DNA of 64,000 nt from contig NZ_JAANZA010000001.1 of the NCBI RefSeq assembly GCF_012274275.1, forward strand, positions 434,001-498,000, given 5' to 3'. The position numbers and the translations under genes are program-made. This stretch comes from Cryobacterium sp. BB307. Its GTDB lineage: Bacteria; Actinomycetota; Actinomycetes; Actinomycetales; Microbacteriaceae. Shown in pieces: positions 53,422-62,781 of this stretch (position 1 is its first letter; each line of letters begins with the position of its first letter). The notes beneath the pieces are model-generated. The model had not been told where the DNA came from. It did no database searches and saw only the letters and a program-made list of their open reading frames with translations.

Positions 53422-54066
53422 ATGAGCGTCATCCCCTTCTCGCAAGCGCTGCGCGAACGCACCTGGACCGATCACGGCAGCACCGAGAGCGAGACGTTCA
53501 TGTCCGACCTCATGCGCGGCAAGGGGACCCGCGACGACTACATTGCCCTCGTCGAGCAGCACTACTTCATCTACGCGGCGCTCGAATCGGCGGCTGAGCG
53601 GATGGCGGACGATCCTGTCGCCGCGCCGTTCATCTCGCCGCAACTGACCCGGATGCCCGCGCTGGAAGCGGACCTCGAGTTCCTGATCGGTCCCGATTGG
53701 GCGGCGCGCATCCGGCCGTTGCCCAGCACGCAACGCTATGTCGATCGCATCACGGAGGTCGGCAGCAGTTGGCCGGGCGGATTCATCGCGCACCACTACA
53801 CGCGCTACCTGGGCGACCTGTCGGGCGGTCAGGTAATCCGCCGCCTCATGCAGCGCCAGTTCGGGTTCGAGACCAACGGCGTGGGCTTCTACCTGTTCGA
53901 CCAGATCGCCGACCCGAAGCAGTTCAAGAACACCTACCGCGAACAGCTCGACTCCGTCGACTGGGACGCGGATGAATGCGCTCGCGTGATTGACGAAGTG
54001 GTGCTCGCCTACCGGTTCAACGCCGACCTGTTCGTCGACCTCTCCGCAGCCAAGGCCGCCGCCTGA
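53422..54066 (+). CDS. hmuO: heme oxygenase
   Basis: 214 aa. HmuO-type enzyme that opens heme to biliverdin, Fe2+ and CO. The likely proximal ligand is H18 in LRERTWTDHGSTES; the distal-helix signature is IAHHYTRYLGDLSGGQVI. The start at 53422 follows AAGGA; upstream in-frame codons overlap the DtxR box. The box predicts expression only when iron is scarce. The nearby DUF2470 protein fits heme-iron acquisition. Confidence 0.95.
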   Translation: MSVIPFSQALRERTWTDHGSTESETFMSDLMRGKGTRDDYIALVEQHYFIYAALESAAERMADDPVAAPFISPQLTRMPALEADLEFLIGPDWAARIRPLPSTQRYVDRITEVGSSWPGGFIAHHYTRYLGDLSGGQVIRRLMQRQFGFETNGVGFYLFDQIADPKQFKNTYREQLDSVDWDADECARVIDEVVLAYRFNADLFVDLSAAKAAA

Positions 54067-54067
54067 C

Positions 54068-55366
54068 TCAGGTCGCCGCGGCCGCCTCGATGCCGGGGAT
54101 GCGCTGCACGCCCGACATGAACCGCCGCACGTTCTCGTCGACGATGATGTCGGATGGCCGCAGCGGCCTGGTCAGGTAGAGCCCGTCGAGGTCGGTGATG
54201 CGGCTGAGCGCGACGTAGGTCTGCCCTGGCGCGAACGACCGTTGGCCCAGGTCGACGATTGCGCGCTCGTAGGTCTTGCCCTGCGATTTGTGGATCGTCA
54301 CCGCCCACGCGAGCCGCAACGGGAACTGGGTGAACTCGGCGACGATGTCCCGCCGCAGCTGCTTCGTCGCCGGCGAGTAGGAGTACTTGTACTTCTCCCA
54401 CACCGCCGGCTGCACCTCATGCACCTCACCGTCGATGTCGACCCAGACGGTGTCGGCGATCTTCTCCACGGTCCCGACGGTGCCGTTGACCCAGCGCTGG
54501 TCGCTGTCGTTGCGCAGGAACATCACTCGCGCACCGACCTTGAGTTCGAGCCGGTCGTCAGCCGGGAAGGACCGTCCACCGAAGTCGCCGTTGATCTCCG
54601 CGTTGGCGGTCAGTGCCCGCCCTGGCAGTCGGCCGAGTTCGGATGCGTTGATCCGGTTGACCGTGTCGTTGCGGGTCGCCAGCGTGATCGCGTCATCCGT
54701 CGGCGCCGGCCGCGCGCCCACCGCGTTCAGCCGCCCCGCTATCTCCGCCGTGACCATGCCGTGCCGCACCGCGTTCAGGAGGTACTTGAACTCCTCCTCA
54801 TGCTGACGGTGGATCGTGGTGAGCTCGACGATCTTCAGCTCGGCTTCGGCCCAGACCCGGGCGTCAAAGAACCACATCGACCGGTATTGGTCGGCGAAGT
54901 AGGCCCGCTCGTCGCCGTCACCCGGCACAGGAGCGAGCTGGTACGGGTCGCCGAACAGCACAATCTGCACGCCGCCGAACGGTTCATGCCTCCGCGCCCT
55001 GGCTTGCCGGAGGCTGCGGTCGATCGCATCGAGCAGGTCGGCGTTGACCATCGACACCTCGTCGATGACGAGGGTGTCGATGGTGTTCAGCAGTTTGCGC
55101 AGCTCGGCGCTCTGCTCCAGCTCGTGGTCGGCGATGACCCCGATGGGGAGCCGGAACAGCGAGTGGATGGTCTGCCCGCCGACGTTCAGCGCCGCCACCC
55201 CTGTCGGGGCTGCGATCACGAGCTGCTTTGACGTGTGCCAAGACAGGTGGTTCAGCAGCGTCGACTTACCGGTGCCCGCACGCCCGGTCACGAAGACATG
55301 GTCGCGCGTGCCCTCGATCATCTCGAAAACCGCCGCTTGCTCGGCGGAGAGCTGTGGCTGGCTCAA
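54068..55366 (-). CDS. SF1B helicase, Pif1/RecD-like
   Basis: 432 aa. Motif I GRAGTGKS at residues 28-35, motif Ia APTGVAALNVGGQTIHSLFRLP (a Pif1 hallmark), motif II DEVSM at 102-106, motif III GDPYQLAPV, and late motifs AVTIHKSQGKT and YVALSRITDLDGL. It is a 5'-3' DNA helicase type; the biological role in Actinobacteria (replication barriers, recombination) is not known. The stop lies one base from the hmuO stop. Confidence 0.9.
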   Translation of the reverse strand: MSQPQLSAEQAAVFEMIEGTRDHVFVTGRAGTGKSTLLNHLSWHTSKQLVIAAPTGVAALNVGGQTIHSLFRLPIGVIADHELEQSAELRKLLNTIDTLVIDEVSMVNADLLDAIDRSLRQARARRHEPFGGVQIVLFGDPYQLAPVPGDGDERAYFADQYRSMWFFDARVWAEAELKIVELTTIHRQHEEEFKYLLNAVRHGMVTAEIAGRLNAVGARPAPTDDAITLATRNDTVNRINASELGRLPGRALTANAEINGDFGGRSFPADDRLELKVGARVMFLRNDSDQRWVNGTVGTVEKIADTVWVDIDGEVHEVQPAVWEKYKYSYSPATKQLRRDIVAEFTQFPLRLAWAVTIHKSQGKTYERAIVDLGQRSFAPGQTYVALSRITDLDGLYLTRPLRPSDIIVDENVRRFMSGVQRIPGIEAAAAT

Positions 55367-55475
55367 TCAACTACTCCCGCCTGGTTCCGACTACCCAATC
55401 TACTGCGCGCCACCGGCACGCCCGCGCCGACCCCGCCCGTCTGTGGGTTTCGCGCCCGACCGTAGGATTGAGTGC

Positions 55476-56462
55476 ATGGCGAACGCATCCGGCACCCCCG
55501 AGCGGGGCCGGGTCATCGCCGGATGGCTCATCCTCCTCGGCCTGATCATCGCCGGGTTCATCGCCACGGTCGTGACCCTCAACCAGACGGTCTTCAGCGC
55601 GCAGGGTTTCGTCACCCACTACCTCGAGGCCCTCGAGCGACGCGACGTGCCGGCGGCGCTCGCGACCGAAGGCGTCACCGCGGTGGAGGGCGCGAGCGAC
55701 AGCCTGCTCGCCCCGGATGCGCTCGGCGAGCTGTCCGACATCGACATCGTCGCCGAGGAGGTCTTCCCCGATGTCCGCGTGCTGACCGTCGCCTACACGC
55801 TGGACGGGGTGGCAGGCGAGACCGAGTTCTTCGTTGAGCCCTCCGGCAACCGGTTCGGGCTGTTCTACGGCTGGTCCTTCGCCCGGAGCCCGATCAGCGT
55901 GCTCGAGGTGACACCGCTGCACGCCGCCGAGTTCACCGTCAACGGCATCCGGCTCTCCTCAGCCGGTGCCAACCAGCCGAGCGCCTGGCAGGTGCTGACC
56001 CCCAGCCGGTACGTGCTGAGCCACGACTCCAGGTACCTGACCGCGACTGACGTGCCGGTGCGGGTGACGACGCCGAACAGCATCGTCCCGGCCGAGGTGG
56101 ACGTGCAGGCCAGTGCCGAGTTCGTCTCTCAACTGCAGGACGAGGTCGACTCGTTTCTTCAGGACTGCGCCGCACAGCAGGTGCTGTTCCCCAGCGGATG
56201 CCCGTTCGGGCTTCCCATCGACGACCGTGTCGAGAGCGCTCCACAGTGGTCGATAGCCGAGCATCCGGTGATCAGCCTCGTGCCCGGTGACACGTCCGAC
56301 GTCTGGGTGGCGCCGGAGACCGCGGGCGTAGCGCACCTGAGCGTCGAGGTGCGGTCGCTGTTCGACGGCTCGCTGTCGCGAGTCGAAGAGGACGTGCCGT
56401 TCACGATCAGCTGGGCTGTGACGCTGCGCGAGGATGGCGGCGTCTCGATCGACGTGCTCTAA
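55476..56462 (+). CDS. membrane-anchored extracytoplasmic protein, unknown function
   Basis: 328 aa. One N-terminal membrane helix (about residues 14-35), then an NTF2-like stretch (FVTHYLEALERRDVPAALA) and about 250 residues of beta-rich extracytoplasmic sequence with two cysteines (residues about 229 and 240, DCAAQQVLFPSGC). This organisation is common in Microbacteriaceae envelope proteins of unknown function. It is convergent with the copper gene, overlapping four bases. Confidence 0.75.
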   Translation: MANASGTPERGRVIAGWLILLGLIIAGFIATVVTLNQTVFSAQGFVTHYLEALERRDVPAALATEGVTAVEGASDSLLAPDALGELSDIDIVAEEVFPDVRVLTVAYTLDGVAGETEFFVEPSGNRFGLFYGWSFARSPISVLEVTPLHAAEFTVNGIRLSSAGANQPSAWQVLTPSRYVLSHDSRYLTATDVPVRVTTPNSIVPAEVDVQASAEFVSQLQDEVDSFLQDCAAQQVLFPSGCPFGLPIDDRVESAPQWSIAEHPVISLVPGDTSDVWVAPETAGVAHLSVEVRSLFDGSLSRVEEDVPFTISWAVTLREDGGVSIDVL

Positions 56463-58417
56463 CCGCGCTTCTCGAGCTTCTGCAGCATGTCGTTGTAGGC
56501 GCTGAGCTCGGCGCCGCCGTCCCGGTCGTCCCTGCGGTCGAGGCGCTTCGCCTCCTTCTCGTCGCTGCGTGCCCACATGACGGCAACCGCGATCGCCAGG
56601 GCGATGGTGGGGATCTCGCCGACGCTCCAGGCGATCCCACCGCCGATCTGCTGATCCTCGAGCGCGCTGGGGCCCCAATCGCGACCCATCGCGCCGTACC
56701 AGTCGGCCAGCAGCAACCCGGTGCCGGTCATCAGGCCCAACCCGAAGAAGGCGTGGAACGCCATGGTGGCCAGCAGCACGATGAGCCGCATCGGGTAGGG
56801 CGCGCGGTACGGCAGCGGATCCACCCCGATGAGCGCCTGCACCAGCAGGTAACCGGTCAGCAGGAAGTGGACGATCATGAAGGTGTGGCCGATGTGGTCC
56901 TCTGCCGCCCACCGGAACAGCGGCGAGTAGTAGAAGATCCACAGCGATGACGCGAAGAACGCGCCGGCGACGATCGGGTTGGAGAAGAAGCCGGCCCACC
57001 GGGACTGCACGGTGAGCAGGATCCACTCGCGCGCGCCACGACTGCCATCCGACCGCTTCTGGATCGCCCGCATGGCGAGCGTGACCGGCGCGGCGGGGGC
57101 GAGGAAGAGCGGCACAGCCATGCCGATGAGCATGTGCGCGAGCATGTGCGAACTGAATAGGAACTGCTCGTAGACGTTCATTCCGCCGTTGGTGACGTAG
57201 AACAGCAGCGCGAGGCCGACCAGCCACAGGATCGTGCGGTACACCGGCCAGCGGTCGCCGCGGCGGCGGAGTCGCCACACGCCCGCCAGGTAGAAGAAGG
57301 CCAGGAACGCGGTGATGAGCACCCAGAGGATGTCGAAGTCCCACTCGGTGAAGTACCGCTCGAAGGTGAGCGGCGGCGGCAGGGGCTCACCGGTGAGGAG
57401 GGCGGCCGGCGACGAGTCGAACGGTTCCTGCGCCACCGGGGTCGGGGTGGCGGCGAGTCCGGCTGCGACACCCGATGCGACGCCCATAACGACCACCTCG
57501 GCGACGACCAGCCACCAGAAGCCGACTCGCTCCGGCAATCTGTCGTTGACCATCCGGCCGATCACGAAGCGGCGCTGGAAGGCGCCGAACCCGCCAAGCG
57601 TCACGAGCGCGAGCACCTTCACGATCACGAGCACGCCATAGGGCGACAGGATGCTCTCGACCGAGCCGATGCGGATGGCGGCGTTGACGGTGCCGGAAGT
57701 CGCCACGACGATGAAGCTGACCAGGGCGAGGGTCGAGTAGCGCGACAGCACCGTCACCAGCCGCCCGGGGCCGAGCGTGCCGCGGATGAGCACCAGCGTG
57801 ACCAGGCCACCGAGCCAGACGCTCACGAACACCAGGTGCAGTCCGAGGCTGCTCACGGCGGCGTCGTGGCTGGCTGCCCCGGCGGCGTGGCCCATGAGCG
57901 CCAGTGGAACCAGGCCGACAACGCCGAGTGCCGCGACCAAGGCCACCGCGGTGCGGTTGCGCACCGCGAAGCAGAGCACCGTGACGACAGCGGGCACGAC
58001 CGTGGTGGTCAGCCATAACCGGCCGATCTCGAAGTTCACGAGGTAGTTGCCGAACTGCTGCCCGAAGGTCGGGTCAAGGCTCGGCTGCAGACCGGAGACG
58101 CTCAGGTAGGTGAAGAAGGTGGCCGCACCCGCTGCGATGGTCCAGGCTGCTGCCGTCGCGGATGCGACATCCATCGCCCGGTCGAACGCGGCCTCCTTGC
58201 CAAGCGCGAAGCATGCGAGCACGAGCGCACCGATCGTCGTCGCCGCGGTCACGTCGAGCGCGAGCCGGGAGATGGGCACGCCGTAGCGCACGATCGCGCC
58301 GGGATCGAACCGCGGCGCTTCCGCGCCGCCCCCGAACTGCAGCGCGGCGACCAGCGACACCAGCGCGGCCAGCAGCAGGGCTGCGGGCGCCAGCAATCGG
58401 ATGGTTCTCGGCACCAC
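56459..58417 (-). CDS. CopD-CtaG fusion membrane protein (copper)
   Basis: 652 aa. The N-terminal half (residues about 1-320) is CopD-like with eight helices (LGLHLVFVSVWLGGLVTLVLI region); the C-terminal half is a CtaG/Caa3_CtaG domain with paired His and Met residues (EQFLFSSHMLAHMLIGMAVP; HTFMIVHFLLTGYLL). The fused form is common in Actinobacteria, tied to copper import or cytochrome oxidase CuB assembly. No copC or oxidase gene is adjacent. Ends in a charged cytoplasmic tail. Confidence 0.9.
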   Translation of the reverse strand: MVPRTIRLLAPAALLLAALVSLVAALQFGGGAEAPRFDPGAIVRYGVPISRLALDVTAATTIGALVLACFALGKEAAFDRAMDVASATAAAWTIAAGAATFFTYLSVSGLQPSLDPTFGQQFGNYLVNFEIGRLWLTTTVVPAVVTVLCFAVRNRTAVALVAALGVVGLVPLALMGHAAGAASHDAAVSSLGLHLVFVSVWLGGLVTLVLIRGTLGPGRLVTVLSRYSTLALVSFIVVATSGTVNAAIRIGSVESILSPYGVLVIVKVLALVTLGGFGAFQRRFVIGRMVNDRLPERVGFWWLVVAEVVVMGVASGVAAGLAATPTPVAQEPFDSSPAALLTGEPLPPPLTFERYFTEWDFDILWVLITAFLAFFYLAGVWRLRRRGDRWPVYRTILWLVGLALLFYVTNGGMNVYEQFLFSSHMLAHMLIGMAVPLFLAPAAPVTLAMRAIQKRSDGSRGAREWILLTVQSRWAGFFSNPIVAGAFFASSLWIFYYSPLFRWAAEDHIGHTFMIVHFLLTGYLLVQALIGVDPLPYRAPYPMRLIVLLATMAFHAFFGLGLMTGTGLLLADWYGAMGRDWGPSALEDQQIGGGIAWSVGEIPTIALAIAVAVMWARSDEKEAKRLDRRDDRDGGAELSAYNDMLQKLEKRG

Positions 58418-58468
58418 CCCAGCCTACGTACTTAGCGGAGCACGCACCGAACGCCCAAGAAACACGAA

Positions 58469-58497
58469 AGGGCGCGAGACCAGAAGTCTCGCGCCCT
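58469..58497 (-). terminator. terminator of the HU gene
   Basis: AGGGCGCGAGAC pairs perfectly with GTCTCGCGCCCT around a 5-base loop; on the minus strand the CCTTTCGTG tail follows, 16 bp after the HU stop. Confidence 0.85.
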
Positions 58498-58512
58498 CAC
58501 ACGTGGTGTACG

Positions 58513-58800
58513 TTACTTGGCGGCAGCCTTCAGCTTGCTGCCAGCGCTGACCTTCACGCCGTACCCTGCAGCGATCTGGATCGCCTCGCCGGTGGAAGGG
58601 TTGCGTCCCGCACGAGCGGCACGGTGGGTGCGCTCAACCGAGATCCAGCCCGGGATGGTCACCTTGACGTCGTTGCCGACGGACTTGGCGAGCGTGGTGA
58701 ACAGAGCGTCGAGCACACCGTTGACCGCGCTCTGGCTCTGACCGGTGTCCGCGGCAATGGCCGCGACGAGCTCGGTACGGTTTAGTGACTTGTCAGCCAT
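58513..58800 (-). CDS. hup: HU-family nucleoid protein
   Basis: 95 aa. Complete HU core: SLNRTELVAAIAADTGQSQSAVNGVLDAL, the DNA-arm RAARAGRNPSTGEAIQIAAG, then VSAGSKLKAAAK. The long Lys/Ala-rich tail of mycobacterial HupB is absent. It lies 42 bp after rpsN on the same strand and may share its transcript. Confidence 0.96.
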   Translation of the reverse strand: MADKSLNRTELVAAIAADTGQSQSAVNGVLDALFTTLAKSVGNDVKVTIPGWISVERTHRAARAGRNPSTGEAIQIAAGYGVKVSAGSKLKAAAK

Positions 58801-58842
58801 CGATTGTCCTCCTCGGACGAATGAATGTGGTGAAAACTGAAC

Positions 58843-59148
58843 TTACCAGCTTGACTTCGTGATTCCGGGCAATTCGCCGCGGTGCGCCATTTCACGGAAA
58901 CGCACACGGGAGATGCCGAATTCACTCAGGAACCCACGGGGACGGCCGTCGATCGCGTCGCGACCGCGAACACGGACCGGCGAAGCGTCGCGCGGAAGCT
59001 TCTGCAGGCCGAGGCGTGCGGCCTCGCGCTGCTCGTCGGTGGAGGTCGGGTCGACGAGTGCCTTCTTCAGCTCGGCACGACGCGCGGCGTAACGCTCGAC
59101 GATGACCTTCCGCTGCTCGTTCTTGGCGATCTTGCTCTTCTTGGCCAT
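58843..59148 (-). CDS. rpsN: ribosomal protein S14, zinc-free type
   Basis: 101 aa long-form S14. The zinc-binding CxxC...CxxC of the 61-aa form is missing: the corresponding segment reads [20 protein letters not shown] and [18 protein letters not shown]. Zinc-free paralogs let cells release zinc from ribosomes under starvation. It is grouped with zinc-free L33 and L28 next to the zur-znu genes. Confidence 0.95.
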   Translation of the reverse strand: MAKKSKIAKNEQRKVIVERYAARRAELKKALVDPTSTDEQREAARLGLQKLPRDASPVRVRGRDAIDGRPRGFLSEFGISRVRFREMAHRGELPGITKSSW

Positions 59149-59150
59149 GC

Positions 59151-59318
59151 TTAGCGCTCCTCGCGGAATTCGACGTGCTTGCGCACAATCGGGTCGTACT
59201 TCTTCAGCACGAGTCGGTCAGGGTTGTTGCGGCGGTTCTTGCGGGTCACGTAGGTGTACCCGGTACCGGCGGTCGACCGCAGCTTGATGATCGGGCGGAT
59301 GTCCTGTTGCTTTGCCAC
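59151..59318 (-). CDS. rpmG: ribosomal protein L33, zinc-free type
   Basis: 55 aa: [16 protein letters not shown]...[16 protein letters not shown]...[15 protein letters not shown]. The two CxxC pairs of the zinc form are absent. GTG start at 59318 overlaps the rpmB stop by one base; it stops two bases before rpsN. Too short for routine open-frame lists but unmistakable. Confidence 0.95.
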   Translation of the reverse strand: MAKQQDIRPIIKLRSTAGTGYTYVTRKNRRNNPDRLVLKKYDPIVRKHVEFREER

Positions 59319-59554
59319 TAGATCTTCTCCCCACGTGCGAGCAGGTCCTTGACGACAGCCTCAATGCCACGGGCGTCGATCACCTTGATTCCCTTGGCGC
59401 TGAGCGTCAGCGTCACGTTCCGACGAAGCGACGGCACGAAGTACGTCTTCTTCTGAACGTTCGGGTCGAAGCGCCGCTTGGTGCGACGGTGCGAGTGCGA
59501 AATGCTGTGTCCGAAGCCGGGAGTGGCGCCGGTCACCTGGCAGACAGCTGCCAT
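59318..59554 (-). CDS. rpmB: ribosomal protein L28
   Basis: 78 aa from the ATG at 59554 ([19 protein letters not shown]); the frame is open upstream but this is the family N-terminus. Only one cysteine (residue 5), so no zinc site. [16 protein letters not shown] and [17 protein letters not shown] are the conserved segments. First gene of rpmB-rpmG-rpsN. I see no clear Zur box in the 100 bp upstream. Confidence 0.95.
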   Translation of the reverse strand: MAAVCQVTGATPGFGHSISHSHRRTKRRFDPNVQKKTYFVPSLRRNVTLTLSAKGIKVIDARGIEAVVKDLLARGEKI

Positions 59555-59659
59555 GGTGGTACTCCTGTTCTGATCTACCGTGGGACGATCGCCCCACCCA
59601 AGGTCACTTGTCGGCATGCCAGATCCGAGATTCTTTCCGCTCGGATGGCACACAAAGAA

Positions 59660-59675
59660 AGGCGGGAATCCGCCT
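59660..59675 (-). terminator. intrinsic terminator of the znu-zur operon
   Basis: Minus strand AGGCGG-ATTC-CCGCCT followed by TTCTTTGTG, a classical stem with T-rich tail, 54 bp after the zur stop. Confidence 0.8.
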
Positions 59676-59728
59676 GACCTAAAGAGAATAGTCGACGCGG
59701 CGGATGCGCGCAATGTGGCTCGGTCGGA

Positions 59729-60112
59729 CTACTTGGCGCAGTCCGGGCAGAGGCCGAAGATGTCGATGACGTGGTACTCGTGCGTGAACGAGTTGTCGGA
59801 GGCCACCTTGCGTGCCCACTTCTCCACCGCGGCGGCCTCGATCTCGACCGTCCTGCCGCATTGCCGGCAGATCAGGTGGTGGTGGTGACTGTCCGTGCGA
59901 CAGGCGCGGTACAGCGTCTCGCCGTCATCCGACTGGAGGCTGTCGGCGTCGCCGTCGCTGGCGAGGTCCGCCAGCGCACGGTAGACGGTGGCGAGCCCGA
60001 TCGCGGTGCCCTGCGTGACGAGTGTGGCGTGCAGACCCTGCGCGCTCACGAACCCGCTCTGCTGCTCGAGTTCGTCCCGCACCGCGTCACGCTGCCAGGT
60101 CTTGCGCCTCAT
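59729..60112 (-). CDS. zur: Fur-family regulator, probable Zur
   Basis: 127 aa. Winged helix (TWQRDAVRDELEQQSGFVSAQGLHATL...LATVYRALADLA), then the metal domain with HHHH at 76-79 and two CxxC pairs, CRQC 82-85 and CPDC 122-125. Its place as last gene of znuA-znuC-znuB suggests zinc sensing; ferric or other specificity cannot be excluded from sequence alone. ATG overlaps the znuB stop. Confidence 0.88.
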   Translation of the reverse strand: MRRKTWQRDAVRDELEQQSGFVSAQGLHATLVTQGTAIGLATVYRALADLASDGDADSLQSDDGETLYRACRTDSHHHHLICRQCGRTVEIEAAAVEKWARKVASDNSFTHEYHVIDIFGLCPDCAK

Positions 60113-60990
60113 GCCGACACCCTAACCCTCTCGATGCGCCGCCCGGGCTGGCCCTTCTTTGCCCGCGCCCACCCGATCAGGCGGCACACGCAATAGATGA
60201 AGAACGAGATCGTGGTCACATACGGACTGATCGGCAGGCCACCGCCGAGCGCGAGCAGGATGCCGCCGACGACCGAGATCACCGCGAACGCGACGCTGAG
60301 CAGGGGCGTGTACAGCGGCGACGTCGTCACGCGCATCGCCGCAGCCGCCGGGGTGACGAGCAGCGCGAGCACGAGCAGCGCGCCGACGATCTGGATGGAC
60401 ACGGCCGTCGCGAGCCCCAGCAGCACCATGAAGACGATGCCGATCCGGTCGACCGGCAGCCCGCGTGCCCTGGCGACATCCTCGTCAACGCTCGCGAAGG
60501 TCAGCGGCCGCCAGATCAGGAACAGGCCGATCAGCACGACGATCGAGATGCCGATCAGCAGTGTCAGCTGGGGGTCGTCCACCGACACGATCTGGCCGGT
60601 GAGCAGGCCGAACTTGTTGGCGGCGCGACCCTCGTACAGGGAGAGGCACAGGATGCCCAGGCCGAGCCCGAACGGCATGAGCACCGCGGTGATCGAATTG
60701 CGGTCCCTGGCCTTCGTACCGAGCAGGCCGAGCAGGATCGCGGCGAGCAGCGACCCGAGCAGCGAGCCGGCAACCACATTCACGCCAAACAGCAGGGCCG
60801 CGGCGGCACCCGCGAACGACAGCTCGCTGATGCCGTGCACCGCGAACGCGAGGTCGCGCATCATCACGAACGTGCCGATGAGCCCGCCGACCAGCCCCAG
60901 CATCGCGCCCGCGATGATCGAGTTCTTCACGAGGGCAAGAAGCTGGCCGTAGTCGGTGAAATTGAACAGCTGGGAGAGGAGCTCGTCCAT
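60109..60990 (-). CDS. znuB: zinc (metal) ABC transporter permease, ZnuB-like
   Basis: 293 aa, eight to nine membrane helices, ABC-3 family: AMLGLVGGLIGTFVMMRDLAFAVHGISELSFAGAA and LLVLALLVTPAAAAMRV are the signature regions. It forms the membrane channel with ZnuC. Overlaps znuC by one base and zur by four. The C-terminus is basic (RAKKGQPGRRIERVRVS). Confidence 0.93.
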   Translation of the reverse strand: MDELLSQLFNFTDYGQLLALVKNSIIAGAMLGLVGGLIGTFVMMRDLAFAVHGISELSFAGAAAALLFGVNVVAGSLLGSLLAAILLGLLGTKARDRNSITAVLMPFGLGLGILCLSLYEGRAANKFGLLTGQIVSVDDPQLTLLIGISIVVLIGLFLIWRPLTFASVDEDVARARGLPVDRIGIVFMVLLGLATAVSIQIVGALLVLALLVTPAAAAMRVTTSPLYTPLLSVAFAVISVVGGILLALGGGLPISPYVTTISFFIYCVCRLIGWARAKKGQPGRRIERVRVSA

Positions 60991-61817
60991 CAGGCGCCCC
61001 CTCCCGTCCGGTGGTGCTCGAGGTGGTCGTGCACGCCGTAACCCTCCGGCGCGCCGAGCACGGCGACTCGTCCGCGCGAGTGGATGACCTCGATCGGCGT
61101 GTTGTACATGTAGGAGAGGACCTCGGAGCGCAGCACCTCATCCGGAGTCCCGATCCGGAACCGACCGCCGGCGAGGTACAGCACCCGGTCGACGAACGGC
61201 AGCACCGGGTTCACGTCGTGCGTGACGAAGATCACCGCGGTGTCGAGCAGCCTGCGCTGCTCGTTGATCAGCTCGCTGATCGTGCGCTGGTGATGCAGGT
61301 CGAGCGACGATAGCGGCTCGTCGCAGAGCAGCAGCCTCGGTTTCGCCGCGATCGCCTGCGCGACACGGACCCGCTGCTGCTCGCCGCCGGAGAGTGTCGC
61401 GACTGGCATGTCCGCGTAGGCGGTTGCCCCGACCTGGCCGAGCACTTCCTTCACTCGTGCCCTGGTGGCGTGCATCGTCATCGGCGGGCCCCAGCGCTCG
61501 CCCTCGATCCCCAGCGCGACCAGGTCGCGCGCGCGCAACGGCGTGCCGTCCTGGAACAGCCGTTGCTGCGGGATGTAGCCGATGTCGCGGCTGCCGGTCC
61601 GGGCGGGCGCACCGAGCAGCTCGATGGTGCCGGCGGTGAGCTTCTGCTGCCCGATGACCGCACGCAGCAGGCTCGACTTGCCGGTGCCGTTGGGTCCGAG
61701 CACGGCGATGAACTCGCCGGGGGCGACGTCAAGGTTCAGGTTGTGCCACAGCTGCCGGTCACCGAAGTCGAGGGTCGCAGCCCGGATGCTGAGCACGGGT
61801 GCGCTGTCCCCGGTCAC
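60990..61817 (-). CDS. znuC: zinc (metal) ABC transporter ATPase, ZnuC-like
   Basis: 275 aa. Walker A GPNGTGKSS, signature LSGGEQQRV, Walker B LLLCDEPLSSLDL and H-loop VIFVTHDVNPVLPF. Metal-type ABC ATPase of the ABC-3 system. Its ATG overlaps the znuA stop. Confidence 0.94.
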   Translation of the reverse strand: MTGDSAPVLSIRAATLDFGDRQLWHNLNLDVAPGEFIAVLGPNGTGKSSLLRAVIGQQKLTAGTIELLGAPARTGSRDIGYIPQQRLFQDGTPLRARDLVALGIEGERWGPPMTMHATRARVKEVLGQVGATAYADMPVATLSGGEQQRVRVAQAIAAKPRLLLCDEPLSSLDLHHQRTISELINEQRRLLDTAVIFVTHDVNPVLPFVDRVLYLAGGRFRIGTPDEVLRSEVLSYMYNTPIEVIHSRGRVAVLGAPEGYGVHDHLEHHRTGGGA

Positions 61818-62737
61818 CTGTCTGCTCCCATCGCCGCGAGCACTGCCGTGACATTGGAGTCCATCCAGCCGACGTAGTCGGCGCCGTCAGGAAGCGTCTC
61901 GGTCATGGCAACCACGGGGATCCCCGCGTCGCGTGCGGCCTCGACGACGCGTTGGATCTCGGAGCCGGAGGTCTGCTCGTTGTGCACGACGAGCGAGACG
62001 CTGCCGGACTCGAGCGCCCGCAGCGCGTCGAGCAGCACCGCCGGAGCGACGTCGATGCCTCCCTCGACGGCCGCAACGAACGGCGCAGGGGTCTCGTCGA
62101 TGAAGCCGAGTTCGGCCAGCAGATACCCGGGCACCGGCTCGGTGGCGAGTGATCCGTCACCTGCAAACTGATCGCTCACCGAGTCGACCCGGTCGATGAG
62201 CCCCTCGAGTCGACCCGCGAAACCGGCGAGGTTCGCGCGATAGTCCACGGCACCGGCCGGGTCAACCTCGGCGAGTTGTGCCGCGAGCGCAGCGCTGAAC
62301 GCATCGATCACATGCAGGTCGTACCAGACGTGCTCGTTGAACTCCCCGCTGTGCGAGTGGCCGTCTTCGCCGTGCGCGCTCTTCTCCGGCGCATCCTCGG
62401 CGAACTCGGAGACCGTGAGCACCGTCGCGTCGGATGCCTCCAGCAGGTCGTCCATGAACACGTCATAGCCGCCGCCGTTCTCGATCACGACGTCAGCGCG
62501 CGCGACCGCGAGCTGGTCGCGCGCGGTGGCCTCATAGCTATGCGGATCCTGCGCGACACCGGTGATTATGCTCGTCACGTCGGCGCGGTCCCCCGCGATC
62601 GTGCGCGCGATGTCGCCGTAGACGTCGGTGGAGGCGACAATTCGGATGCCGTCGGGCGCGTTGTCCGCGCCCGGCGCCGCGCATCCGGTGAGCGCGACCG
62701 CGAGCACACCGACCAGCGCGAGGGGAGTGGTCTTCAT
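61814..62737 (-). CDS. znuA: zinc-binding lipoprotein, ZnuA-like
   Basis: 307 aa. Lipoprotein signal peptide with lipobox LTGC (about residue 20). The cluster A-I fold is shown by VASTDVYGDIARTIAGD and TGVAQDPHSYEA, with a His-rich loop HGEDGHSHSGEFNEHVWYD that collects Zn2+. Binding His residues fall at DPHSYE and NEHVWYD. The start is the ATG at 62737; a TTG one codon upstream is possible. First gene of the operon behind a promoter overlapped by a Zur-like box. Confidence 0.92.
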   Translation of the reverse strand: MKTTPLALVGVLAVALTGCAAPGADNAPDGIRIVASTDVYGDIARTIAGDRADVTSIITGVAQDPHSYEATARDQLAVARADVVIENGGGYDVFMDDLLEASDATVLTVSEFAEDAPEKSAHGEDGHSHSGEFNEHVWYDLHVIDAFSAALAAQLAEVDPAGAVDYRANLAGFAGRLEGLIDRVDSVSDQFAGDGSLATEPVPGYLLAELGFIDETPAPFVAAVEGGIDVAPAVLLDALRALESGSVSLVVHNEQTSGSEIQRVVEAARDAGIPVVAMTETLPDGADYVGWMDSNVTAVLAAMGADR

Positions 62738-62781
62738 CAAAGGGACCTGTTCTAAGGGCGGGGTTGGAGACGCCCAGACGA

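Noticed and set aside
59555-59728. Zur box upstream of rpmB
   Set aside because: No TGAAAAT-like palindrome found; only the zur terminator is evident there.
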